A program made the translations under genes and the position numbers. 64,000 nt of DNA from contig CM048552.1 in assembly GCA_026413225.1 (NCBI GenBank), positions 198,282,553-198,346,552 of the forward strand. Direction: 5' to 3'. The stretch comes from Otis tarda (lineage: Eukaryota > Chordata > Aves > Otidiformes > Otididae). Shown here piece by piece: positions 1 to 9,473 of the stretch. The stretch's first letter is position 1. Each line of letters begins with the position of its first letter. The notes beneath the pieces were generated by a model that saw only the letters and a program-made list of their open reading frames with translations, was not told where the DNA came from and made no database searches.

Positions 1-628
1 AGCCTGCACAGATAGAGAAAGCCCTGACTCCGTCCTGCATGTTGCCAAGAACAAGCCAGCACTTGCTGACGAAGGACAGCAAGTAACTTATCAGTTACTC
101 AATAAGGACCAAGGCTCTCCTCATACGAAGACTTCAGAATTTTCATACAAGCACCTTGTTGAAATATCATCAGCACTTTAGTGAGCATTGCTGAAAGCAC
201 CTCTTCTGTCTGTGCCTCAGTCCAATGTACAGTCACAGGACAGCAGGGTAAGAACCTCTTTGCCAAAGCAACCACTACAGTCCACTCTTCTTTTGTGCCT
301 GGATACCTGATCACCTCAATTAATTTAATTTGTCTCTATTAAGGTTATTTCTCACTTAGTGCAAGTTATCTTCAGGTGTATTGCAGGTGTACTCCTGTAA
401 TTTACTGATAATTATTTGGTTTTTTATATAAAGTTGCTAATAAAGGGAAGAGGGGGAATCCCATTTAGGAACCCAAATAAAAGCCAGATGTTTGGCCATA
501 TTTACCCTCACTAACTCCTACTTTCACAGCTATAGAGTCATTAAAGTCTTTGGCTGTTAATACCATAAGCTTTTTGCTAGGCCCCAGGTGCTTAATGAGG
601 TAACTAAAAAAGTACTGAGCACTCCTAG
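1..628. other. Unique AT-rich sequence
   Basis: I see no gene or repeat family that I recognise here. The longest reading frame is a 71-codon minus-strand frame at 99-314 without any family signature. The stretch ends at the start of the left LTR. The five bases just before the LTR, CCTAG at 624-628, are the candidate target site of that insertion. Confidence 0.6.
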
Positions 629-1244
629 TGTGCTGGTTTTGTCTGGAGTAGAGTTAATTTCCGTCGTAGTAGCTTGTATGGGGCTATGTTTTGGATCGGT
701 GAAGAAAACAGTGTTGGTAACAAAGGGATGTTTTAGTTAATCCTGAACAGTGCTTATGGAGCTTCAAGGTCTTTTCTCCTTCTCTCACTGCCCCAAAAGC
801 GAATAGGCTGGGGGTGCAGAATGAGTCAGGAGGGAACACGGCTGGGACAACTGACCCCAGCTGACCGAAAGGTCAGCTGTTCATATGTTCCATACTGTCT
901 GATACTAGTTTGGCAATAAAAAGCTGGAGGGAAGAAGAAAGGGAGGAGGGAGGGTTGGTTGGAGTCACTGTATTTGTCTTCGCAAGGTAGCCATTACGTG
1001 TGATGGAGCCCTGCTTTCACAGAGATGGTTGAACATCTCTCTGCTGATGGGAAGTAGTGAATGAATTCCTTATTTTGCTTCATGTGTGTGCGCAGCTTTT
1101 GCTTTACCTATTAAATTGTTTTTATCTCAACCCACAAGTTTCTTTCACACTTCTACGTTTCTGATTCTCTCCCCCATCCCACAGGGGAGTAGTGGCTGAG
1201 TGGCTGTGTGGCACTGAGCTGCCTACTGCAGTTAAACAACAACA
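629..1244 (+). repeat. Left (5') LTR of the provirus
   Basis: The 616-base repeat begins TGTGCTGG and ends CAACA, the usual TG..CA form. A TATA-like ATAAAAAG lies at 916-923 and is shared with the right LTR. An ATTAAA polyadenylation-type hexamer lies at 1110-1115, about 190 bases downstream, which gives a normal U3-R-U5 spacing. Compared with the right LTR it carries an extra block at 1018-1070 and an extra piece near 950-990. The 132-codon plus frame at 1192-1590 runs across the LTR end and the primer-binding site and is therefore not a real protein. Confidence 0.85.
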
Positions 1245-1252
1245 GTCCTTTT

Positions 1253-1270
1253 TGGTGTCCAATGTGGGGC
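1253..1270 (+). other. Retroviral primer-binding-site-like sequence (lysine tRNA type)
   Basis: TGGTGTCCAATGTGGGGC begins 8 bases after the apparent LTR end. From general knowledge, the site complementary to the 3' end of tRNA-Lys(1,2) used by betaretrovirus-like elements differs from it at three positions, each a C in the functional site and a T here. Two of the three are in CpG context, as expected from decay by deamination. The lysine assignment is an inference from this match. Confidence 0.65.
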
Positions 1271-1840
1271 TCGAAAGGTTCGAGATAACGACAGATCTGA
1301 TTGGAGAGTGCAAGATTGAATTTTTAGCTGCTATAGATGTTTTGCTATTAATAGGCAGACTCCTGTGCTTGACACGGGGCTTGCTTGCCTTATGGAGTCT
1401 AGTGCTTGTTAAAGACTGCTTTTTGATTTTCCTTTTTGCTGTACTGCTTATCATTGTGCTCTGCTGTGCCTGGGAACAGTTTGATAACAGCAGAGGCCAT
1501 GTGTCTGGGCTGGCAGATGGCCAGGGCATCACTGCTGTTCCTGTGTTGCTGTACTGGACAGGCTGGAACTCCAGTGTGAACTTGAGTTGAAGGGTCTGTG
1601 ACCTGTGGATGAGGCCACATGGGAGTAGGACATCCCAAAGTATCTGTGGCTGTGTCCATGGCAAAGCAGATACATCTCAAAGTGTCTGTGGCCATGGATA
1701 TGTCTGTGCCACAGCAGGTATACCTCTGAAGTAACAGTAGCTCATAGATCAGGCTGCACTGGAGCATGTACACCCCTAAGGGATTGTGGTCTGTGATAGG
1801 TCCAAGCTGGAGCAGGGGCAGGAGAAGGAGTTAATTGCAA

Positions 1841-1951
1841 TAGAATCATAGAATCATAGAATAGTTTGGGTTGAAAGGGACCTTTAAAGGTCATCTAGTC
1901 CAACCGCCCTGCAAGGAGCAGGGACATCTTCAAACAGATTAGGTTACTCTA
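1841..1951 (-). mobile_element. CR1 LINE 3' tail inserted in the provirus
   Basis: The plus strand reads ATAGAATCATAGAAT followed by the diagnostic CR1 block with the AGGTCATCTAGTCCAAC core and GCAAGGAGCAGGGACATC. This is the reverse complement of the CR1 3' end, so the element lies on the minus strand. Only about 110 bases are left, the usual severe 5' truncation. It lies between the two LTRs, so it inserted after the provirus did, unless the provirus was assembled by recombination. Confidence 0.93.
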
Positions 1952-2368
1952 GTTATGTTAAATGCTATAACCTGTCCCAAAGGGACCAGGCATGGAGATT
2001 GTAATGGATATACCTTTAAATTGTTGTAACTCATTATTTGAGTTGCATGTTATAGGAATTATTATAGCCGCCTGAACCAGTGGAGGATGAGCCTTACAAG
2101 AAGCAGTGCAAGTGCAGCAGTGACCCCGCCTGAGCTCCCTTTGGTGCCCAGTAACTCTACGCCACACAGCACCTCTCCTGTCCTGAGTGACCACCATAAC
2201 AGATGGAGCCCAAAGTCATGGACTAAATGAATGCAATGGACTTTTTTTTTACTTTTTTGGACATTTTACAGACATTTTACAGGAATGGTCCATAGACTAA
2301 GGGAATGATATGTCAAAGGACACGAAGAGGGCTGGTGGTTAATAAGGATGTATTGGATAGTGTGGAAC

Positions 2369-3056
2369 TGTCACGGCCCACTTGGGACTCGTGATGGTTC
2401 TTTTAATGTGATCTCGAAGTGCAAAATTATGGCGAACATGCCAAAGGGGTTGGTTTCAATCAAACAGCACAAACTTTATTATTTTGCCTGTAAAGCGGTG
2501 TGCGATAGGTGAAAGGGAGTGAAAAGGAAAAGTAAAGATAGGGAAGGGAAAAAAGATTATAGCTACCACCGCAGGTCCAAGGTGTCCCTATGATCCCAGG
2601 TCCAGGCAGCGTCCCGCCGGTCCTCACGATTGATGTCGATGTTGATCCTTGGTAGGGAGAGCTCTTTGGGGGTCTCGTTGTTAGGGGTTGACCTTTTATG
2701 CCAAGTGGCAAACCTTGCTCCTCCTTACTTTGGGGATCTCTGCCTGTTCTTGGCCCTTAGGACAGAAGTGTGTTTTTTGTACATTATAATTAGCAAAGTT
2801 CCGTTAAAGGGCACTTTCTCACCATTGTTTTTGAGACAGCAGTTGTGATTCATCCTCCTCGATAGCAGCTGCAGGGTTATCTCTGCCAGTTTTGACAACA
2901 GAGACGAGCCATGGCACCTCCGCGCCACCCTGTCCGCCGTTTCAAGGATGTTGTACATTTTGTTGTTTTAACGGCCAGAGTCGGCCTTGTCCATACAGTT
3001 CCGTTCTGTTCCTGGGAGAAAAAAAAAACAACTTCATCTCAGGCAGGCTGCTCACA
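2369..3056 (-). mobile_element. Antisense solo LTR nested in the provirus
   Basis: Read on the minus strand, the 688-base segment begins TGTGAGCAGCC and ends GGCCGTGACA, the TG..CA form of an LTR. A TATA-like CATAAAAGG lies at 2692-2700 and an AATAAA at 2475-2480, both on the minus strand and in the correct order, about 215 bases apart. The flanking pentamers are GGAAC (2364-2368) and GCAAC (3057-3061), which match at four of five positions and may be an aged target-site duplication. This LTR differs in sequence from the two direct LTRs around it, so it is a different family. No partner LTR or interior accompanies it. Confidence 0.75.
2692..2700 (-). promoter_or_regulatory. TATA-like box of the nested LTR
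   Basis: The minus strand reads CATAAAAGG, followed downstream by a possible R region and an AATAAA at 2475-2480. The spacing fits an LTR promoter and polyadenylation pair. Whether it is active is not visible from the sequence. Confidence 0.5.
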
Positions 3057-3215
3057 GCAACTCATGTCAAGTTGTGAGCCTAACTTTTAGGTCAGATCAA
3101 GTCCATAGTCCACCTGGAAGTCCTCGATGACAAGGTTGAGACAATACTGATTTTCTGACCAACCCTTACAGGGACCTGAGCATGATATAAATGCTATGGA
3201 ATAAGGGCTGGAGAA
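3057..3215 (+). other. Right remnant of the proviral interior
   Basis: This piece lies between the nested solo LTR and the right LTR. It has no protein-like frame. Its last bases (about 3198-3215) are purine-rich and directly precede the TGTGCTGG start of the right LTR, as a degraded polypurine tract would. Confidence 0.5.
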
Positions 3216-3714
3216 TGTGCTGGGATAGAGTTAGACAGAAACTTGTATGGGGCTATGTTTTGGATTTGAGATGAAAACAGTGTCGATAACATAGGGATGT
3301 TTTAGTTATTGCTGAACAGTGCTACAAAGCATTAAGACCTTTCCTGCTTCTCACACTGCCCTACCAGCAATTAGACTGGGGGTGCACAAGGAGCCAGATG
3401 GGGACATAGCTGAGACAGCGGACCCCAGCTGACCAAAGGGATATTCCATACCATATGGCTGCTCAGCAATAAAAAGCTGGAGGAAGAAGAAAGAAGGGGA
3501 GGATGTTCAGAGTTACGGCATTACATGTTATGGAACCCTGCTTTATTTTGCTTTGCTCCCGTGTGCAGCTTTTGCTCTGCCTGTTAAACTGTCTTTATCT
3601 CAATCCATGAGTTTTCTCACTTTTACCGTTCTGAGTCTCTCCCCCATCCCACTGTGAAGGAGTGAGCGAGCAGCCGTGTGGTGCTTAGTTGTGGACTGGG
3701 GTTAAACCTCAACA
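3216..3714 (+). repeat. Right (3') LTR of the provirus
   Basis: The 499-base copy aligns with 629-1244 in order and strand. It has the same TGTGCTGG start, the TGTATGGGGCTATGTTTTGG segment, an ATAAAAAG TATA-like box at 3469-3476 and the terminal GTTAAACCTCAACA. It lacks the blocks found at about 950-990 and 1018-1070 of the left copy. The polyadenylation-type hexamer of the left copy (ATTAAA) is changed to GTTAAA here. Confidence 0.85.
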
Positions 3715-6084
3715 CCTGAACACCTAGCTCAGATAGTATGGTTCCCCTTTTCCCTCAGATTTTCGTCAAGGCTCCACCTTGTCAGAGGAACTGTTTGTTG
3801 CTCATGTCAACAGAGAGAGATGAAGCAGCTGTGATAATTGTTTATTCCAAGTACTCAGAGATACAAATCCACTGTTGACTCAGCACACTGAGTGGGAAGA
3901 GCTGGTGGCTGATCTGCTGGCTGCACAATTATGGACATAAAGAAACTGAAATCCCTATCTATAACTGTCAAAAAACCTTTGAGTCTAATGTACAATCACT
4001 TTCGCTTTTAACAGCACAGATGGACGTGGAGCTGGTGGCTACTGCCAAACACCCAAGCAGAATTGTGGACTGCTGGAGGATGCTTGGAAGATGTAAATTG
4101 TCATGTAGCAGCATCTGCTGCCATGTTGCAGGCCCCTGTGTGGCCCATGCAGAGCCACAGTGACACAAAGCTTTCCATAAAGCTGTAGATTTACTAGGCT
4201 GTTCTTGTACCATAACACATAGCAGGGAAATAAGTGTTCAGTGCTTTGGACTGGCGTGGAGCAGCAGACAACAACCGTGCCAGACAGTAGGTTAAGGTCA
4301 GCAATGAACGGTTCACAGCTGAAGCTTGTACCTCTTAAACTAACATCGGCTGCAAAGTAGTAGCTTCCTCAGCAGTATTATTAATGTTAGCCTTCCCAAG
4401 GCATCTACCAAGGTGTGTGACTCTGTGGCCAACATCACCATCTCAGCAGTGTATAAGTGTTCAGCCAAACTTTTCTTAAGCACTGGGCAGGAAACTGACT
4501 TTGGGAGTACTTGATTCTTGAGGGATTTGCTTCAGTGACAGTGACTTTGGTGACTTCAAAATCTGTCCTGAAATGTCTTAAAGCCAGCATTTGACCTACA
4601 TAAAAATATGCTAGTCTAGGCAATATCTTTAGGCCTCTAAATGTATTCAGATTTTTTTTAACAAAAAAAACCTCTCCAGATCATCAAAATATAGGTACAG
4701 CTATTACTTTATAAGTGCATCCATCTGGTTAGCTCAGTAAGTGTTTTCCTCCAAAACTCCTCTTCCATGTGTCAAAAGAGAATAGAGACCTCTGTGTCTG
4801 TAAGAAACTGAGAAAAAAGATCAGTGCTTTGAATATTCTACTTTTCTACAACATTTCCCTAGTCTGTAGTGTTTATGCTTTAATATTTATTGACAGCCAC
4901 TTTGTAATATTGTGTTTATTCTGTTAAAGGCCATGCCTTTCTCTTCTCAGAGGGAGCTACTGCTGTTTAGCCATTGTTTTTTGATAAGATTTATTCAGGT
5001 AGTCAGTGACCTTTCCTATACTCCCTATTGATTGCCTGAAACGACTCGGCCTGACAAGATGAAAATAGCTACAGTGTTTTATTGTTTCTAGTACTTGTTT
5101 ATTTACCCAGTTATGCAATGCACTTACAGACCGATTGATTTATTGCTGCTTTGTACTGCATTATCCAACTGGGTGTAAGGCATTTCAGTCAAAACCATCC
5201 CTTGTAACCCATGGCTGTCCGTTTGCCCAGGGTTTGTGATTGCAAATCTTGGCTTCTACGTGCTGTCAGACTGCTGGTGGCAGTGCAGCGAGCTACTGCT
5301 GAGACAGGCTTGTGTCAAAAGCAGTGTAAATGAAAAAGGGAAAATGTATTGTAAAACATAGTAGAAGAGCCACTACAACTTCTGTCACCACTACATAACA
5401 ACATCTGAAAGAGCAAAGTGGACACAGGACAAAACTGTGTCTTCCTCCAGCAATGCTTGTTTCTGGGATTATTCTGTGAAGGCCTGGGAAAGAGATCTCG
5501 GCTAACTGGACAGAGTGAATTCTGTCAGAACTGAATCTACGGCCAAAGTGTGACTGCAAAGTGTGAATGAATGAATGAATGAATGAATGAGGGAGACCTT
5601 ATGTTGCCCTGGAATTCCAAGAATAAACCAGTTATGATGATCCAGAAGCCACAACATGGTTTTTCACCTCTGCAGCTAACTTAACAGATGATGCATATGA
5701 GCAGCAAGAATCCTTTCACAAGAGGTGAGTAAAGGTGAGGTCTGGCCTGTGACAGGGCAATAGGCCAGTCAAACACTGTTATACAACATGGCCTGCCACA
5801 GTCCCTGGCATTCTGGAGCAGATGATGGTAACTGGAAGAGCAGAGACCCATATGGAACAAAGGAAGAAGAAGGCGGGGAATAGTTAAGATTTTGGATCTG
5901 GGGATTGGACGGTACTAAGCTTAGAGATGCTCATGCTTCTCTCTTAGTTTAGGTGTCTTTTCTCATACTTTAAGGAAGACATTATCAGCTGATTGCTCAA
6001 GAAAGAATAAACTTTCTTCTAGTGACACCATGATACTCTGAAACATACGTACATGCAATGACCAACATCTTTTATTTTAGATAT
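3715..6084. other. Unique sequence, no gene seen
   Basis: This is AT-rich unique sequence with short frames of at most 88 codons, none with a recognisable family. The only clear structure is the TGAA microsatellite at 5564-5590. Confidence 0.6.
5564..5590. repeat. (TGAA)n microsatellite
   Basis: The tetranucleotide TGAA is repeated perfectly for 27 bases, almost seven units. Confidence 0.95.
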
Positions 6085-6307
6085 AAGATAGATTTAGAAT
6101 AGATATAAGGAACAAATTCTTTACTGTGAAGGTGATGAGGCATTGGAACATGTTGCCCAGAGAACTTGTGGATGCCCCATCCCTGGAAATGTTTAAGGCC
6201 AGGTTGGATGGGGCTCTGAGTGACTTTGTCTAATGGAAGGCAGAGGGGTTTGAACTAGATGATCTGTAAAGTCCCTTCTTACCCAAACCATTCTATGATT
6301 GTATGAT
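6085..6307 (+). mobile_element. CR1 LINE 3' end
   Basis: The segment contains the degraded coding end of CR1 ORF2 (the equivalent of MRV..HWNRLPREVVDAPSLE, with changes such as CATTGGAACATGTTGCCC), then the 3' untranslated region and the terminal CCATTCTATGATTGTATGAT. It lies on the plus strand. It is about 220 bases long, 5' truncated, and its frame is broken early, since the usual stop-proximal region reads ...GACTTTGTCTAATGG. Confidence 0.93.
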
Positions 6308-8949
6308 CTGTCTCATATCAACAAATACTAATGATACAAATCTCTGGATGGTGTGCATGGAGGTTACATGTGTTACTCCTCTTGGCTGAAACTGCCTATA
6401 AGGGTAATTAATCACAGTGGGATAACATTGCATGTGGGATGACTGATCTCCAAAATCATTCTTAAAGAGATAGATGATACCATTCCCTTATTGGCTGGGA
6501 CCAGGATCCTTGAAGCACTCAGGGGAAAAGTTTCTTGTGCCTCTTAGCACTAATCAGGAAAAGAGAAGAACACCTCAAAGGAAGAACAATATCCTACTGG
6601 AGGTGCCTAGGTCCATCAGAGAAAGTCAAAGTCATGACGTCTGTGGAAGAAGCTGGATTAGGATCACAATTCAATCAGTGAAATCCAAGCAAGGACAATC
6701 CAAGTACAAGACTTCTGAAAAAATGTAAAAGAAACCTATTGGGATGATTTTGTGGGTCACAAGGAAAGTTATGGCTTCTTGATCAAAAGGGTTTAGGAAG
6801 AGGTCTAAGGTGAAGCTAAGAGTGTAAACTATTTAGCAAAGTTAGTGAGTAATAGACAATTGGTATTCAGAAGATATGGAAGTGCAGCAGAATGTTCAGG
6901 TAGAGAAGAAGGAGCTTCTGTCTGGACAGGTGAACACAGTGGATGGCTCCGTCTGTCAGAACTGAGGAAGTAAAATGAAAGAAATAAGAAAAAGGGGATG
7001 AGGAGATCTTCAGAAGGTGGGAATGATAGCCCTTAATATTGGAACCACCCTAATTCAGAGCTGCAATTCCACTGAGTTTCAGAAGAATCTCCACCTTTGC
7101 TACTGCTCAGGTATTTTCTCACGCTCTTCTGTATACATCCCTTCTTAACAAGGATGTATAATGCATTTGCTCTGTGGCCCTATTTCGGCAGCTTTGGTTT
7201 CCAGTACTGGTGACAGTGCACTTGGCTCCTTTCTCTGGTGGGTGAAATGCAGGGTGGTTGCACCAAAATCAGGCAAGGTACCACTGGGAAATGACAGAGT
7301 CTTTCAGTGCCTTCTTCAACACGTCTTCCCTAAGACATCTGTTTACTCATTCCTGTAAGAGTGGCTTTACAGCTGTCTTTCAAGGTAAAAACAACACTGA
7401 GGTGGGAAATGCCTCACTTTCTGACTGGATATAAATCTGAAGCCCAACTAACTTCCCAGGCTTAACACAGTCTGAGGGTCACGTCTCCTGGGAGCAGCTC
7501 AGTGCGATTCAGAGAGAAGTGAAGCGGCATAGCAACCTGCATGATGCTGCCAACATCAGAAAGGAGACAAACCTCTCAGATATCTACCAAAACTAGATAT
7601 AATCCATCTAAGATAGGAATATGTGCTGTACTGGGTCAAGTTCACATTTAGGGGAGACTGGTCTATTTTGGACCATTGTTGACATCATCCACACCCGATT
7701 CTGTGGCATGTTGCAGGTCATCACTAGGCCATCTTTCTCTTCCTTTTCTTACGGAGATGCTCTTTTTTTTTCATAGCCTGACTTAGACTCTACCCAGTAA
7801 CAGTCTTTGTATAAAGAGGTCATAACACATTTCTTGCAACATTTTTTTTTTGCAATCAGTATTTGTACTATTACATTTCATATCTGCAGCCCCACACTCC
7901 CCCTGCTTAGTGAACTGAATGCCCTCAGAAAAGTGGAATATGCTGCTTGCACTTCTAGAAGAATGAAGCTAGGACTCTCACTCTGCATTGCCGAGATGAT
8001 GCTCTCCATTTTCCTTCAACCTGAATGTAACAGTGCATGCAGTACAGGTGATGGAAGTGTTCACAGAGTTAAGCCAGGCTGGATTTAAGGAGAAGTCATC
8101 AAAATGGGAATGACTTACATAACAGAAGTCCTGAGTGTATTGCCTGTGGGCTTCTGAACTTTTAGCCTTTCTTACCAATGTGGGTCCTAAAATCCATTGA
8201 ATACCCATGGGAACACCAACTGATGTCCCCCACAGTCACTCTCCTCACACCTAGGAAAGCATCAGAGAAAGGATGAGCCTTTTGATGAAGAGATGTGGGT
8301 GGAAGTAGGCTGGAAAAGACTCCTGCTTAAAGCACATCTCTGGCTGATATATGGTAAAAGTGGTCACTAAAGAGTGTGTAGAAAGACACCATGTCCTTTT
8401 AAAAGATCTTAGCCCATCTGAAAGGCACATCAGTTATTGGGAATGGGATTTAACCATTAATTTTTTGGCTATGTATGGACTCTTAATACCCAGATGTCCA
8501 GTTCCTTCCTTCCTCACCATGATGCCTGCATTTCTCACACTGGCAGTATGATAGGGTGGCCTCTTCGTCATTGCTGGGCACAGTAGGTCACAGTGTGACG
8601 AGCCCATCAGTTACGTGGAAATGGGAAGACCTAGGGAGAAAGGCCACAGCGCTCAGTCAAGGTCCATGCCTGGTGGCAGGGACCTGCACACAGGGGGCCC
8701 CTATGACGAGGCATCCTCAACATGGAGACCTTCTCCTAAGACACAGGACAAGGCACACGTGTGAATTCATCACGCATCACTATGTTTCCGTGTGTAGTGG
8801 ATGTGCTCCAGCCAGGCAATCCAATGCACAAAGTTTCACACTGAGAGGAGAATGAATTGAGAGATCTCCGGTTACTGTAGATACTAGATACCTAGATGCC
8901 CACCCATATGCATTTTCATGTCAATTGATCTCAACCAGCATCTGAAATT

Positions 8950-8967
8950 AAAAAAAAAAAAAAAAAA
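8950..8967. repeat. A18 homopolymer
   Basis: Eighteen consecutive adenines. I looked upstream for a SINE or processed-gene copy that would explain a poly-A tail and recognised none. Confidence 0.9.
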
Positions 8968-9407
8968 TCTCCTGGTTCTTCCCTGCACTTCGGTCTTCAG
9001 ACAGCGCGTGGTCTGAAGTCACAACAGGTCTGGCAGTGTGGCCATGGCTGCAGAATGTGCACCAGAGGAATCGGTCGCCTGTGACTTCTCAAGCGTGTGC
9101 CTTTGCAGTGCCACTTCCAGCTTTCAACACTGGGTGGCACCAGAAATATAAAGAACCAGGGCCACGTCTCGACCCTCTCCTCCTCCAAACAGTTGCCGTC
9201 GTGGGAGAGGTGAGGTGCTATCGGTTTATTTGTTTATAGACTTGATGCAGCAAATGCAAGAAAAACATTATTCGAGCAAGAGACCTCAGGTAATGGTAGG
9301 ATTAGGAGCAGGTGAGGATATAAGATAGGAAGAACTGTCTGTAAAGTTTGATTACTTCCACTGTGCAACTATTGCATCTAAAAAACCCCACCTGTGATTA
9401 AAGTTGA

Positions 9408-9473
9408 TTTTTTTTTTTTAAATCTTGTCGGTTTTTTTTCTCCTCAGCCACAGAAAAAAAAAAAAAAAAAAAA
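9408..9473. repeat. T12, T8 and A20 homopolymer cluster
   Basis: Twelve T at 9408-9419, eight T at 9432-9439 and twenty A at 9454-9473. The second T run and the A run are separated by 14 bases, so a T-A hairpin is possible. The short segment between them starts with a splice-acceptor-like CTCCTCAG. Confidence 0.85.

Larger units (their letters stand above)
1245..2368 (+). other. Left part of the proviral interior, non-coding
   Basis: After the primer-binding site the sequence is a retroviral leader followed by about 1 kb without any frame that resembles gag, protease, polymerase or envelope. The overlapping frames at 1122-1664 (minus, 180 codons) and 1192-1590 (plus) are chance openings without domain signatures. 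A CR1 tail is inserted at 1841-1951. An 11-base unit, GACATTTTACA, occurs twice in tandem at 2260-2281. Confidence 0.6.
629..3714 (+). mobile_element. Decayed endogenous retrovirus (two LTRs with short non-coding interior)
   Basis: Two direct repeats of the same LTR flank about 2 kb. The left copy is 629-1244 and the right copy 3216-3714. Both begin TGTGCTGG and end with GTTAAAC..CAACA. A primer-binding-site-like sequence follows the left LTR at 1253-1270, and a purine-rich stretch (about 3198-3215) precedes the right LTR, where a polypurine tract belongs. The interior has no recognisable gag, pol or env. It is interrupted by a CR1 tail at 1841-1951 and an antisense solo LTR at 2369-3056, leaving only about 1.2 kb of original interior, so this is a deleted or non-autonomous copy. 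Target-site duplication is unclear: CCTAG precedes the left LTR and CCTGA follows the right one, while an exact CCTAG occurs 8 bases further on at 3723-3727. The LTRs have diverged by substitutions and indels, so the insertion is old. Confidence 0.85.

Noticed and set aside
1122-1664. 180-codon minus-strand frame and overlapping 132-codon plus-strand frame at 1192-1590
   Set aside because: Both cross the LTR end and primer-binding site of the provirus, which no retroviral protein does.
5564-5590. Possible CRISPR-like or satellite array
   Set aside because: It is a simple tetranucleotide microsatellite without spacers; no repeat-spacer array exists in the window.
8850-8967. Possible processed pseudogene or SINE ending in A18
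   Set aside because: No recognisable SINE head, promoter boxes or gene body upstream of the A run, and no target-site duplication.
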